Assembly: GCA_018263335.1 (NCBI GenBank)
Contig: JADFCY010000013.1
Span: forward strand, 1 to 48,901
Length of the DNA: 48,901 nt
Direction of reading: 5' to 3'
From: Methanolinea sp.
GTDB lineage: Archaea > Halobacteriota > Methanomicrobia > Methanomicrobiales > Methanospirillaceae
Positions 32,531-41,201 of the stretch are shown piece by piece; position 1 is the stretch's first letter; each line of letters begins with the position of its first letter. Made by a program: the position numbers and the translations under genes. The notes under the pieces were generated by a model that was not told where the DNA came from, did not search any database, and saw only the letters and a list, made by a program, of their open reading frames with translations.

Positions 32531-33793
32531 TCACCAGGTTCCGGATTTCTTCCCTTTCGCGGGCTTTTCCGGCTCCTGGTCGGGTTGCCTGGGTGGCTGG
32601 GGGATGGCACGGGGCCCTTCGCCCTGCTTCTTCCTTACCTTCTCCAGGGCTTCGAACCCCTCGCGCCTGACAGAAGGGACCGGGTCTGCCAGGAGCCGCG
32701 TCAGCCCGTCGACCGCGGCCGGGTCACCTATCTCCCCAAGCAAAAGCGCCGTCCGCCTGCGGACCTCCGCGTTCTGGTCAGAGAGGAGTTCCAGCAGGGG
32801 GCGGGTGGCCAGCTCACCGATGATCCAGAGCGCTTCCATAGTGCAGTTTCGCACCACGACGTCGCCCTCGCGAAACGCTGCCACGAGCGGGGTGATGGCG
32901 GGATTGCCAAGAAGCGCGAGTGCCCTGACGGCTTCCTGCCGGACATTCCTCTCCCTGTCCCCGAGGACGCCTATGAGGCCGGGGATCGCCCGGGGATCGC
33001 GTATCCTGCCGAGCACACCTGCGGCGCCCTGCCGCACCAGGGGGTCGTCATGGCCGAGTGCCGATATGAGCGGCTCGACTGCGAGGGTGCCGATCGAGGC
33101 GAGTGCGAGCGCCGAACGCTGGCGGATCTCTGGTTGCGGGTGGGCGAGTGCCGCAACCAGGGGAGCGATGCTTTTGCCCCCCATCGAGCAGAGGGCTTCT
33201 GCCGCGGCGATGCGGACGTACCCTGACTCGTCGCCGAGAAGGCTGATCAGCGGGGAAATGGCCTCCTCGGCCCCAAGCATCTTCAGCGCGGCTGCAGCCT
33301 CCCTCCGCACGCCGGGGTCACTGTCCTTTAATGCCTCGATCAGGGGAGCTGAAGCGGACTGCGCCTGCATCTCGCCCAGTATCTCCGCGGCACCGCGCCG
33401 TATTGCGGGATTGTCGCGTGAGAGCGCCCGCGTCAGCGACTCCACTGCGGGTCCCCCGATCAGCACACACGCACGCATGGCCTCCTGGCGGACCGACTCG
33501 TCCTCGGTTCCCAGCACCTCTATTAGCGGGGGAACGGCAGGGAGCCCGATCCTCGCGAGCGTCTCTCCCGCCCCCCTCCTGATGATCCAGTGCTCGTCGT
33601 CAAGCGCATTGACGAGCGGCTCGATGAATGCGTCCCCCAGCTCACCTGCCGCCCGGATGGCGTTCCAGCGGGTTTCCACGTCTCCGTAGGCGAGCGCCTT
33701 CTTTACGCTCTCCATGTGCTCCCTCTCCACTTCATCCGCCTGGTGCGCCCCTTCCCCGCCAAGCGCCCCCTTGAGTGACCGAAAGATGCTCAT
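32531..33793 (-). CDS. HEAT-repeat (PBS-lyase type) protein
   Basis: 420 residues, almost all of it tandem repeats of about 31 residues with the pattern A-V-x-P-L-I-x-A-L-x-D-x-D-x-x-V-R-x-x-A-A-x-A-L-G-x-I-G. I count about eleven units between residues 30 and 380. A charged N-terminal lead (FRSLKGALGGEGAHQADEVEREHM) and a Pro/Lys-rich tail (PQPPRQPDQEPEKPAKGKK) flank the solenoid. It has no membrane segment and no catalytic motif, so it should be a cytoplasmic binding scaffold. Its partner is unknown. It is one of three HEAT proteins in this window and ends convergently with the lipoprotein gene. Confidence 0.9.
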   Translation of the reverse strand: MSIFRSLKGALGGEGAHQADEVEREHMESVKKALAYGDVETRWNAIRAAGELGDAFIEPLVNALDDEHWIIRRGAGETLARIGLPAVPPLIEVLGTEDESVRQEAMRACVLIGGPAVESLTRALSRDNPAIRRGAAEILGEMQAQSASAPLIEALKDSDPGVRREAAAALKMLGAEEAISPLISLLGDESGYVRIAAAEALCSMGGKSIAPLVAALAHPQPEIRQRSALALASIGTLAVEPLISALGHDDPLVRQGAAGVLGRIRDPRAIPGLIGVLGDRERNVRQEAVRALALLGNPAITPLVAAFREGDVVVRNCTMEALWIIGELATRPLLELLSDQNAEVRRRTALLLGEIGDPAAVDGLTRLLADPVPSVRREGFEALEKVRKKQGEGPRAIPQPPRQPDQEPEKPAKGKKSGTW

Positions 33794-33873
33794 TTGGTCC
33801 CGTTCCTCACACCTGTGTCTGACTCGCAGGTAAAAAACCCTTTTCGTTGACTGGGGGCCGGAAAACCGGCTTT

Positions 33874-34776
33874 TCAGCCACCCCTCACGAGAGAGAGTAT
33901 CCTTTTTGCAAGCGCTTCGTCAACCCCGGGGCGGTTCATCAGCGTATCCATCCTGATCGCGCCGCTCACTTCGAGCGGATCCGATGAGTCATGGATGAAG
34001 AAGTCAAGGAACCCGGCGTAGAGTTCCCTCGTTGCAGACGAGTCTGGAAAGAGACCTCGTGCCCTCATCAGGGCCGCGGCCGGGCCGCTCACCGGGGCGT
34101 GACCGATGAACGGGCTCACGGCAACGACCGGGACCTCCTCCAATGCCTCGCGAACACCCCTGCACTCGAGGATGGGCAGGATGCTGGTGATGGGGTTGCT
34201 CGGGCCGATGATTACCGCCTCGGCAGTAGTGATCGCGGAGATGACACCGGGGGTGGCGACAGGAGGAACAGTCCATCTCCTCCTGACCCCCTCGATGGGA
34301 ATCGCGCCCCTGTGCCGGACCCAGTACTCCTGGAAGTGAATCTCGCGCCCCCCGGAGTTGACCACGGTCTCGACGGGAGTGTCAGTCATTGGAAGGATAT
34401 GGGCCGTGACCCCAAGTGCCATGCACAACCGGGCGGTCGCGGCGGTCAGGGTCATCCCTCCCCTGAGGAGTTCTCCCCGAATGAGATGGACAGCCCGATC
34501 GCGGTCCCCTATGGCGATGTATTCCCCGCCGTCCAGCCTATTGAGCTCATTATGGGTGATGAACGTATCCCCCTCCAGTCCCCACCACGAGGACGTGTTG
34601 AGGAGACCGGCGAAGAGATAGATCAGGGTGTCGATGTCGGGCGAAACGAACCCCCCGCTCATCCACACGTCTTCTGCGGTATTGACGACCACCGAGATCT
34701 CATGGTCGGGCAGGTGGTGCCTCATGCCCCGGATCAGCTTGGGGGTCCCGGTCCCCCCTGAGAGGAACGTGATCAT
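33874..34776 (-). CDS. cofD: 2-phospho-L-lactate transferase
   Basis: 300 residues, with MITFLSGGTGTPKLIRGMRHHL at the start, then VVVNTAEDVWMSGGFVSPDIDTLIYLFAGLLN, YIAIGDRDRAVHLIRGELL, and the substrate loop IIGPSNPITSILPIL, as in CofD. The enzyme joins the 2-phospholactate moiety to the deazaflavin Fo to give F420-0 in coenzyme F420 synthesis, an essential hydride carrier in this kind of methanogen. The N-terminus needs the ATG at 34776. The only TATA box nearby (34786-34796) fits the divergent HD gene better. Confidence 0.95.
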   Translation of the reverse strand: MITFLSGGTGTPKLIRGMRHHLPDHEISVVVNTAEDVWMSGGFVSPDIDTLIYLFAGLLNTSSWWGLEGDTFITHNELNRLDGGEYIAIGDRDRAVHLIRGELLRGGMTLTAATARLCMALGVTAHILPMTDTPVETVVNSGGREIHFQEYWVRHRGAIPIEGVRRRWTVPPVATPGVISAITTAEAVIIGPSNPITSILPILECRGVREALEEVPVVAVSPFIGHAPVSGPAAALMRARGLFPDSSATRELYAGFLDFFIHDSSDPLEVSGAIRMDTLMNRPGVDEALAKRILSLVRGG

Positions 34777-34785
34777 AGTTCTCTA

Positions 34786-34796
34786 TTATTTATATG
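34786..34796 (+). promoter_or_regulatory. Box A promoter of the HD-domain gene
   Basis: TTATTTATATG is centred about 37 nt before ATG 34828 and predicts a leader of about 10 nt with GGGA upstream of the ATG. It is too close to the divergent cofD start to serve it in the usual geometry. Confidence 0.45.
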
Positions 34797-34827
34797 AAGG
34801 TGAGAAGAGTGTTGTTTCGGATTGGGA

Positions 34828-36033
34828 ATGAAGATCATCAAGGACCCGGTGCACGGCTACGTGGAAGTCCCGGCATCCATGGTCCCCCTCCTTGATTCTG
34901 CCCCCGTGCAGCGGCTCCGGTACGTGAGGCAACTCGGGTTCTCGTACCTTGTCTACCCCGGCGCCCACCACACCCGGTTCGAGCACTCACTCGGGACGAT
35001 GCACCTTGCCGGGGTGATGGCGCGCCAGCTGGGTCTTGGCGAGAAGGAGCGCCTGCTTGTCGCATCGGCGGGGCTTCTCCATGATGTGGGGCATGGGCCG
35101 TTCTCTCATGCAATCGAGCCGCTATCAGAGGAGTTTGCGGGGAAGAACCACCAGGATGTCGGGGCACTCCTTGAACAGGCCGGGACCGCGGGGATCCTTG
35201 AGGAGATGGGGGTCGAGGTCAGTGCGGTGATCTCCATGATCCGTGGGGAACACCCTCTCTCGGGTATCATACACGGGGAGCTCGATGTGGACCGCATGGA
35301 CTACCTGCTGCGCGACGCACATTACACCGGCGCGCCATACGGCACCGTCGACGCTCACCGCCTCATCCGGAGCACCACTCTCGTCGATGGAAGAGTGGTC
35401 CTTGAAGAGTCGGGGGTCAATGCGGCGGAGTCGCTCCTTATTGCCCGCACCCTGATGCGGCCCGCGGTGTACTTCCACCATGTGAGCCGGATTGCGGAGA
35501 TGATGTTCCAGGCCGCAGTGATGGCGCACGTCGGGGACCAGGCAGCAGACGGCCTTTTTGCCCTCCTCCAAGAGGACGATTCTGCATGCATGCATGCCCT
35601 CCTCACCTCCCCCTCCCCGGTCGCGCGGGACCTCTCACACCGGATATACCAGCGAAGGCTCTACAAGCGGGCGCTATACCTGAACCGCGAACAGGTGAAT
35701 GCGGCGCGGATGGCGCAGTACTGTTCACACCGGAAGAGGGTGGCGCTGGCCGGCAGGATCGCTGACATTGCGGGAGTTCTTCCCCACGAAGTGCTGGTAG
35801 ACATTCCCCCCTTCCCCGGGGACATGTCGCTCCATGTCCAGGTGAAGAACCGGCACCGCGCAGTCGGGATATCCGAGCTCTCTCCCCTGCTGCATACTCT
35901 CAACGATACCCGGAGGGGCCAGTGGAGGCTCGGCGTGTACGCCCCATCCAGGTACAGGGAGCGCGTGGCCGATGTGGCAGCGGACGTGCTCAATGTCAGG
36001 CCCGAGACCACCCAGGAGCAGCTCTTCGGGTGA
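34828..36033 (+). CDS. HD-domain phosphohydrolase (dNTPase/SAMHD1-like)
   Basis: 401 residues. It starts KIIKDPVHGYVEVP and then has the HD metal ligands in order: HTRFEHSLGTMHLA (His in FEHS), LLHDVGHGPFSHAIEPL (HD pair and a second His), and the distal Asp in GELDVDRMDYLLRDAHYTGAPYG. This is the dGTPase/SAMHD1-like arrangement that hydrolyses dNTPs, although family members vary in substrate. A TTG at 34822 would add two residues; ATG 34828 is preferred. The C-terminal 180 residues have no recognised motif. It may be the first gene of a unit that continues into 36109. Confidence 0.85.
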   Translation: MKIIKDPVHGYVEVPASMVPLLDSAPVQRLRYVRQLGFSYLVYPGAHHTRFEHSLGTMHLAGVMARQLGLGEKERLLVASAGLLHDVGHGPFSHAIEPLSEEFAGKNHQDVGALLEQAGTAGILEEMGVEVSAVISMIRGEHPLSGIIHGELDVDRMDYLLRDAHYTGAPYGTVDAHRLIRSTTLVDGRVVLEESGVNAAESLLIARTLMRPAVYFHHVSRIAEMMFQAAVMAHVGDQAADGLFALLQEDDSACMHALLTSPSPVARDLSHRIYQRRLYKRALYLNREQVNAARMAQYCSHRKRVALAGRIADIAGVLPHEVLVDIPPFPGDMSLHVQVKNRHRAVGISELSPLLHTLNDTRRGQWRLGVYAPSRYRERVADVAADVLNVRPETTQEQLFG

Positions 36034-36065
36034 TTCACCCCGGTGTATTCGCGGGCGAAAAAGAA

Positions 36066-36075
36066 TCTTTATGAA
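36066..36075 (+). promoter_or_regulatory. Box A promoter of the small membrane-anchored protein
   Basis: TCTTTATGAA predicts transcription from about 36097, just at the GAGGGGG ribosome site in front of ATG 36109. This rules out the longer frame starting at 36043. Confidence 0.4.
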
Positions 36076-36108
36076 CGCCTGCCACCAAGAGAGTGCGAGG
36101 GGGTCCAA

Positions 36109-36552
36109 ATGATCGAATACTGGATCGTGGTCACCACTGGCGTAGTTGCGGTTGCCTGTGTCTTCTGCGGTGCGTATCTGTACAGAGATTTGCGGGCACG
36201 GGAGTTCGTGAACAACAGGGTGAAACTGAAGGTGTACGAATCGCTCCTCCAGGCAGTGACTGAGATAAACGTCGCCGCCGGCGATGCATACTCGCTTGAC
36301 CGGGCAAAACGGCACCTCGCGTTCACTCTCAACCAGGTCAACCTTGTGGCTGGCCCCCAGGTGCTCCTCCACGTCAACGAGCTCCTGGATTTCCTGAACG
36401 AGACCCGTGAGGGGGATTACGACGTCCTCAAGGAGAAGAACATCCTGAATTCAATCGTGAAGGCAGCGAGAAGGGAACTGGATCCCGCGAGTGCACGAGC
36501 CCTCGAGGAGTCCCAGTTCAGGTTCCGTTTCTATAATCCACCCCGCCAGTAA
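36109..36552 (+). CDS. Small membrane-anchored helical protein, unknown function
   Basis: 147 residues. A single N-terminal membrane helix (about 4-26, YWIVVTTGVVAVACVFCGAYLY) is followed by a basic segment and a helical cytoplasmic domain with NRVKLKVYESLLQAVTEINVAAGDAYSL, RAKRHLAFTLNQVNLVAGPQVLLHVNELLDFLNE and a C-terminal FRFRFYNPPRQ. I do not recognise a named family. GAGGGGG stands 5 nt before ATG 36109. A CCC-T6-GGG element at 36563-36574 follows and may terminate the transcript. Confidence 0.65.
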   Translation: MIEYWIVVTTGVVAVACVFCGAYLYRDLRAREFVNNRVKLKVYESLLQAVTEINVAAGDAYSLDRAKRHLAFTLNQVNLVAGPQVLLHVNELLDFLNETREGDYDVLKEKNILNSIVKAARRELDPASARALEESQFRFRFYNPPRQ

Positions 36553-36671
36553 GTTCCATCATCCCTTTTTTGGGAATTCTCGTTTCGTTTGCAGTTATCC
36601 TCGCCCGCGGGCTTGTAGATTTAAGAGAGAGCAGCTCACACCTTATCCCATGGGTGGGAGGCAAGACTGCA

Positions 36672-37919
36672 ATGCGTGAATTCATCGAGCAGATGCGGGA
36701 GCATTCGATGGTCGTCGACGTGGATAAGAGGCCTACGGACGAGTTCGGTGCACCGAAGATGGCGAGCAGGACAGACTCCCTCATCTTCTTCCATGATCTC
36801 CCCGAAGGCCGCTGCGTCATGAATGTCACGGCCACAAGAAAGGCGCTCTCCCTCGCGCTCGGCGTCGGAGAGGGCGAGATTGGGATGCGCCTCTCGAAAT
36901 CCTCGTACGAGGGAAGCGTGGTCAGGGAGGGCAACCTGGCCATGGCTGCGCCGGACCTCTCCCGTGTCCCCGTCATGAAGTTCTTTCCCGGCGATGCCGG
37001 GAAGTACCTCACCGCAGGCATCGTCTTCTCCCGGTACCAGGGGGTGGAGAATGCGTCCATCCACAGGATGCTTGTCCTTGACCGTGACAGGGTTGCGGCA
37101 AGGCTCGTCGAGGGGAGGCACACCCACATGCTCCACAGGGAGGCGCTTGGCCGGGGAGAAGAGCTCCCAGTGGCTGTTGCGGTCGGGGTCCACCCAGCCG
37201 TGACCTTTGCCAGCTGCTCCCGTGTCCCGAAGGGAAAAGAGCTGCCCTTTGCCGCTGAGTTGCTCGGGGGCGAGATCCGGGTCCACCAGTGCCGTAACGG
37301 GGTGCTGGTCCCCGACGCGGAGATCGTGCTTGAGGGCTACATCGGCAGCGACACGGCACGTGAGGGGCCGTTTGTGGACATCACCGGCACCTACGACAGT
37401 GTTCGCACGCAGCCGGTGATTCGGTTTACCGGGATGCATACCAAGAAGGACTGTATCTACCACAGCATCCTCCCGGGCGGCAACGAGCACCGGATCCTCA
37501 TGGGCGTCCCTTACGAGCCCATCATATTCCGGGCGGTGTCAGGTGTCACTGAGGCGAGGAACGTGGTACTGACTACCGGGGGATGCGGCTATTTCCATGC
37601 CGTGATCCAGATCAGGAAGAGCACCCAGGGGGACGCCAAGAACGCCATCATGGCAGCGTTTGCCGCGCACACATCCCTCAAGCACGTGGTCGTGGTAGAT
37701 GAGGACATAGACCCCGCCGACCCACACGAGGTCGAGTTTGCCCTGGCGACGAGGGTCCGGGGGGACCAGGACATCATGGTGGTCACCGGGGTGAGGGGGT
37801 CGTCGCTCGATCCCTGCAGGGTAGGCGACGGTACCAACGTGAAGGTGGGTGTCGATGCGACGATGGTCCTTGGCAGGGAGGCCGAGTTCCGGCGTGCCGG
37901 GTGGCAGGACGGTTCATGA
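36672..37919 (+). CDS. UbiD-family decarboxylase, likely anhydromevalonate phosphate decarboxylase
   Basis: 415 residues. UbiD-fold features are HRMLVLDRDRVAARLVEGRHTHMLH, VAVAVGVHPAVTFASCSRVP, FVDITGTYDSVRTQPVI and VVVDEDIDPADPHEVEFALATRVRGDQDIMV. UbiD enzymes use prenylated FMN. Because the next gene (ATGA overlap) is an aconitase X homologue, this is probably the archaeal enzyme that decarboxylates trans-anhydromevalonate 5-phosphate to isopentenyl phosphate. An open frame reaches back to 36570, but ATG 36672 starts the conserved MREFIEQM. UbiX and isopentenyl phosphate kinase are not in the window. Confidence 0.85.
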   Translation: MREFIEQMREHSMVVDVDKRPTDEFGAPKMASRTDSLIFFHDLPEGRCVMNVTATRKALSLALGVGEGEIGMRLSKSSYEGSVVREGNLAMAAPDLSRVPVMKFFPGDAGKYLTAGIVFSRYQGVENASIHRMLVLDRDRVAARLVEGRHTHMLHREALGRGEELPVAVAVGVHPAVTFASCSRVPKGKELPFAAELLGGEIRVHQCRNGVLVPDAEIVLEGYIGSDTAREGPFVDITGTYDSVRTQPVIRFTGMHTKKDCIYHSILPGGNEHRILMGVPYEPIIFRAVSGVTEARNVVLTTGGCGYFHAVIQIRKSTQGDAKNAIMAAFAAHTSLKHVVVVDEDIDPADPHEVEFALATRVRGDQDIMVVTGVRGSSLDPCRVGDGTNVKVGVDATMVLGREAEFRRAGWQDGS

Positions 37920-39100
37920 TCCTCTCGCCTGACGAGGAGGCCGTCCTCGCCGGGGAGGAGGGCGAGACGAGGGCCAGGATGCTCGAGATCCTGGTGGCGC
38001 TCGGCAAGGTCTACGGGGCAGAAAGGCTTATCCCCATCGTCAGCGCCCAGGTGAGCGGGGCCTCCTACAAGACCATCGGCCGCTGGGGCCTTGACTGGCT
38101 CCAGAGGCTCGATGCCAGGGTCTCCGTACCGACGGTGCTTAACCCGGTGGGAATGGACCGTTCCCGCTGGCGGGAGATGGGCATAACCCCCGAATTCGCA
38201 CGTGTGCAGGAGAAGGTGCTGGATGCCTACCGGCGCCTTGGCGTGACCATGGAGTGCACGTGCACGCCGTATTACCTGTATATGACCCGGTACGGCGATC
38301 ACCTGGCCTGGTCCGAGTCCTCGGCGGTCGCGTATGCAAACTCGGTGATCGGGGCGAGGACGAACCGTGAAGGGGGGCCAAGCGCCCTTGCGGCGGCGAT
38401 CATCGGGAAGACGCCGGAATACGGGCTCCACCTGGTTGCAGCGAGGGCACCCCAGGTGGTAATCCGCGTCGAGGAAGGAGAGAGGCTCACCGATGCCGCC
38501 CACCTCGGCGCACTCGGATACCTTGCGGGGAGACTTGTAGGCAGCCGCATCCCCCTGTTCGAGGGAATACGGCCAAAGAAGGACCTCCTGAAAGCACTCG
38601 GGGCCGCGATGGCAGCATCCGGTGCGGTGGCCCTCTTCCACGTGAAGGGTATCACTCCCGAGGCGAGGATCTTCTCCTATCCCACAGGAGGGCTGGAGGT
38701 GATCTCCCTCGGATTCGATGAGGTGTCGGCCGCCATGCAAGAGATCCCGGTGGACGCCGTCGCCCTGGGATGCCCCCACTGCTCGCGGGACGAGCTCTCC
38801 CGTATCGCGGAGCTCCTTGCCGGAAAAAAGGTCCGGATTCCGGTCTTTGTCTTTGCCGCGAGGGATGTGTTGTCCCGTCACCCCGAAGAGGTCGCCGCCA
38901 TCGAAGAGAGCGGGGCACACGTGTTTGCCGACACCTGCATGGTGGTATCCCCTGCGATGGAGCGGTTCTCGGCAATCATGGTCAACTCGGGGAAGGCGTA
39001 TGCCTACATCCCGAACATGTGCGGTGCAGCAGTCCGCCTCGGGACCACCGAAGAATGCATCGAGGTGGCGACCGGGGCCCCGGAAGGGAGTCCCCGGTAA
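37916..39100 (+). CDS. Aconitase X large subunit, likely phosphomevalonate dehydratase large subunit
   Basis: 394 residues from ATG 37916, overlapping the UbiD stop. The start MILSPDEEAVLAGEEGE fits aconitase X. Cluster and active-site blocks include IVSAQVSGASYKTIGRWGLDWL, MECTCTPYYLYMTRYGDHLAWSESSAVAYANSVIGARTNREGG, ALGCPHCSRDELSRI, FADTCMVVSPAM and AYIPNMCGAAVRLG; the cysteines match the expected [4Fe-4S] ligands. In archaea this subunit and a small swivelling subunit dehydrate mevalonate 5-phosphate in the modified mevalonate pathway. The small subunit gene is not seen here. Confidence 0.87.
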   Translation: MILSPDEEAVLAGEEGETRARMLEILVALGKVYGAERLIPIVSAQVSGASYKTIGRWGLDWLQRLDARVSVPTVLNPVGMDRSRWREMGITPEFARVQEKVLDAYRRLGVTMECTCTPYYLYMTRYGDHLAWSESSAVAYANSVIGARTNREGGPSALAAAIIGKTPEYGLHLVAARAPQVVIRVEEGERLTDAAHLGALGYLAGRLVGSRIPLFEGIRPKKDLLKALGAAMAASGAVALFHVKGITPEARIFSYPTGGLEVISLGFDEVSAAMQEIPVDAVALGCPHCSRDELSRIAELLAGKKVRIPVFVFAARDVLSRHPEEVAAIEESGAHVFADTCMVVSPAMERFSAIMVNSGKAYAYIPNMCGAAVRLGTTEECIEVATGAPEGSPR

Positions 39101-39141
39101 CCGGGCAGGGTAAAAGGACGGCAATACTCCCCGTTCCGGTG

Positions 39142-39151
39142 GATTTATCAA
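39142..39151 (+). promoter_or_regulatory. Box A promoter of the HEAT/DUF432/MscS cassette
   Basis: GATTTATCAA is centred about 30 nt before ATG 39177, which predicts a leaderless or nearly leaderless message. Confidence 0.45.
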
Positions 39152-39176
39152 CGATTTCATGCAAATACCCTGCTGA

Positions 39177-40418
39177 ATGGCATTTTCTGACCTGCACCTG
39201 AACAGGATGGACCGATACAAACTGGCCATTCTCCTCTTCCTTGTCGCCGTCTCGGTGGCACTCGAGGCAGTCGTGCACCACGCGATGGGGGTAGAGGTGG
39301 TATACTCCCATTTCTTCTACATCCCCGTGGTCCTGGGAGCGGTCTGGTACGGGAAGAGGGGGGTGCTGGTGGCGGTCTTCCTCGCGGCAGTGTACGTCGG
39401 TGACTACTCTCTCATCGGTGGAGCCGTACCAGTCGACGCGTGGATCCGCGCCTTGATGTTCGTCGTCGTTGCCCTCGTTATCGGGACCGTGATGGACTAT
39501 GTCCACAGGGAACAGGAGCAGGTGATGACCCAGATGGCCAATGCCGCGCTGAGGGAAGGCACCTCGGGTCGGTTCCGGGGCAACCTTGACGAATGGAAGG
39601 CGAAGTTACGATCTTCGGTCAACGTGAAGAGGCTCCGGGATGAGAAGGATGTCCGGGGGCTTATCGAGGCCCTCACGCACAGAGACCCAGCGGTCCAGTA
39701 CGAAGCGGCCGAGGCCCTGGGTGTATTGAGGGAACCCTCGGCGGTCATCCCTCTCATGGCCGCACTCACAGGGGACCGCTACTCTGGGGTGAGATGGAAG
39801 GCAGCCGAGGCCCTTGCCCGGATCGGCAGTCCCGCCGTCGAGCCGCTCATCGGGGCGCTTGGAAACCCTGACGAGGACGTGAGGTGGAAAGCGGCGATCG
39901 CGCTCGGCGAGATCGGTGACCCCCGTGCCATCCCCCCGCTGATTGCACTCCTCGAGGACCACGACCGGTTCGTCCAGAGCAGGGCAGCGTACGCACTGGG
40001 CCAGTTCGGCAGTTCCGCCCTCTCCCCACTTCTTCCAGTTCTGCAGGCGGGAAGCCCTGATGCGAGGCGCGGAGCCGCGATCGCGCTCGGAAAGATCGGC
40101 GCTCCGGAAGTGATGGATCCGCTTCTCTTTGCGCTCTCAGACCCCGATGACGCAGTCCGCTCCTCCGTTCTTGACGCCCTCGCGTGCCTTGGCGAAGGCG
40201 TCCATGCACGACTGCTTGCGCATGTCGGCGCAGCCTCCCCGGATGAGAGGAACCGGATCTTCCAGACACTCCGGGAGGCGACCAGCCCGAAGTTTGTGGA
40301 GGGTTTTTTCCCTGTCCTCTCCCTGGCAGACGACGAAACAAGGGACGTGATCCTCTCTTTGGCCCGGAAGAGAGGGGAGAAGCAGACAGAACTCAAAGAA
40401 AGTGGCGCCGGGCGATAA
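39177..40418 (+). CDS. Membrane protein with cytoplasmic HEAT repeats
   Basis: 413 residues. The first 110 form four hydrophobic segments (YKLAILLFLVAVSVALEAVV; FFYIPVVLGAVWYG; VLVAVFLAAVYVG; ALMFVVVALVIGTVMDYV), resembling the membrane-sensor part of archaeal signalling proteins. A helical linker (about 112-150) is followed by about seven HEAT-like repeats (VRWKAAEALARIGSPAVEPLIGAL and similar) to about residue 390. No kinase or other catalytic domain is present. It may pass a membrane state to a binding scaffold. The genes for DUF432, MscS and another HEAT protein follow in the same direction. Confidence 0.82.
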   Translation: MAFSDLHLNRMDRYKLAILLFLVAVSVALEAVVHHAMGVEVVYSHFFYIPVVLGAVWYGKRGVLVAVFLAAVYVGDYSLIGGAVPVDAWIRALMFVVVALVIGTVMDYVHREQEQVMTQMANAALREGTSGRFRGNLDEWKAKLRSSVNVKRLRDEKDVRGLIEALTHRDPAVQYEAAEALGVLREPSAVIPLMAALTGDRYSGVRWKAAEALARIGSPAVEPLIGALGNPDEDVRWKAAIALGEIGDPRAIPPLIALLEDHDRFVQSRAAYALGQFGSSALSPLLPVLQAGSPDARRGAAIALGKIGAPEVMDPLLFALSDPDDAVRSSVLDALACLGEGVHARLLAHVGAASPDERNRIFQTLREATSPKFVEGFFPVLSLADDETRDVILSLARKRGEKQTELKESGAGR

Positions 40419-40453
40419 AATTCCCGCACTGCACGTGGTTTTTTCCCCGGTCA

Positions 40454-40463
40454 AGTATATGTG
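40454..40463 (+). promoter_or_regulatory. Box A promoter of the DUF432 gene
   Basis: AGTATATGTG is centred 27 nt before the GTG at 40485 and overlaps the upstream in-frame GTG at 40461. It therefore favours a leaderless start at 40485. Confidence 0.45.
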
Positions 40464-40484
40464 CTGAGAGTCCCATCTCTTCCT

Positions 40485-41195
40485 GTGTTTGGAATATACA
40501 AGATCCCTTTCCAGACAGATGCGGGCGGGATCACCGTATCGGTTGAGGTCGAAGGCGAAACATCCACTTACAGGAGGGTTGCCCCGGGAGAGACGCTCAC
40601 GAAGCGGCTTGGGTACCGCGAAGGGAGAGTGATCATCAACCCCGTCGAGCCCGTCAACCTGCCTTCGGAGGTGACGGGGATGCTCGAATTCCACTTCACG
40701 CCTGTCACTCTCAGGCCGAGCTCACGGATCCCGGTCTGCCTGAAATTCCCTGTGGAGATCGGGGTATTTGTCGGAGCCGCTGAAAATTATACGCTCCTTG
40801 ACGTCTTCTCCCTTGCCCGGCCCAAGTACTCCCTCTACGGCACCCCGGAGAACGGGTTCATCACGAGGCACGTTGAGTGCGAGGTCTTTGAGTCCGCGCC
40901 CCCTACGGACCCCCTTAAGGAGGGGGTGCTCTTCCTTGCCATCAGGAACTCCGGGAGGGACTGGGTGGAGGTCTCGCGTGCCGTCTTTGACGTCTCCGCA
41001 CTTAGGATCTTCCACGGAAGGATGGTCGCAATCTCCGGAGAGATGGAGGTCTTCTCGCGCCTCGTGGCCGAGACGAGGGTCCTCGACCTGCCGCCCGAGG
41101 AGGGGATGAAGCAGTCGCTGCGCGTGTTTCCCACGAAAAGGTTGCTTATCCCTGAAAAACAGCCGTTCATGATGGAATACGGCGTAGGGGAGTGA
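40485..41195 (+). CDS. DUF432 protein
   Basis: 236 residues from GTG 40485, which gives the DUF432-type start (M)FGIYKIPF; a GTG at 40461 would add eight residues. The fold is beta-rich, with PGETLTKRLGYREGRVIINPVEPVNLP, IPVCLKFPVEIGVFV, KYSLYGTPENGFITRHVE and FPTKRLLIPEKQPFMMEYG. No catalytic motif is visible. DUF432 genes are often found next to mscS in archaea, as here (MscS begins 6 nt after the stop, with GGGGAG upstream). A cytoplasmic binding partner of the channel is a reasonable but unproven idea. Confidence 0.82.
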   Translation: MFGIYKIPFQTDAGGITVSVEVEGETSTYRRVAPGETLTKRLGYREGRVIINPVEPVNLPSEVTGMLEFHFTPVTLRPSSRIPVCLKFPVEIGVFVGAAENYTLLDVFSLARPKYSLYGTPENGFITRHVECEVFESAPPTDPLKEGVLFLAIRNSGRDWVEVSRAVFDVSALRIFHGRMVAISGEMEVFSRLVAETRVLDLPPEEGMKQSLRVFPTKRLLIPEKQPFMMEYGVGE

Positions 41196-41201
41196 ACGGA
41201 A

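Noticed and set aside
37589-39229. 546-codon minus-strand frame opposite UbiD and aconitase X
   Set aside because: Spans two well-recognised genes on the other strand and shows no domain of its own.
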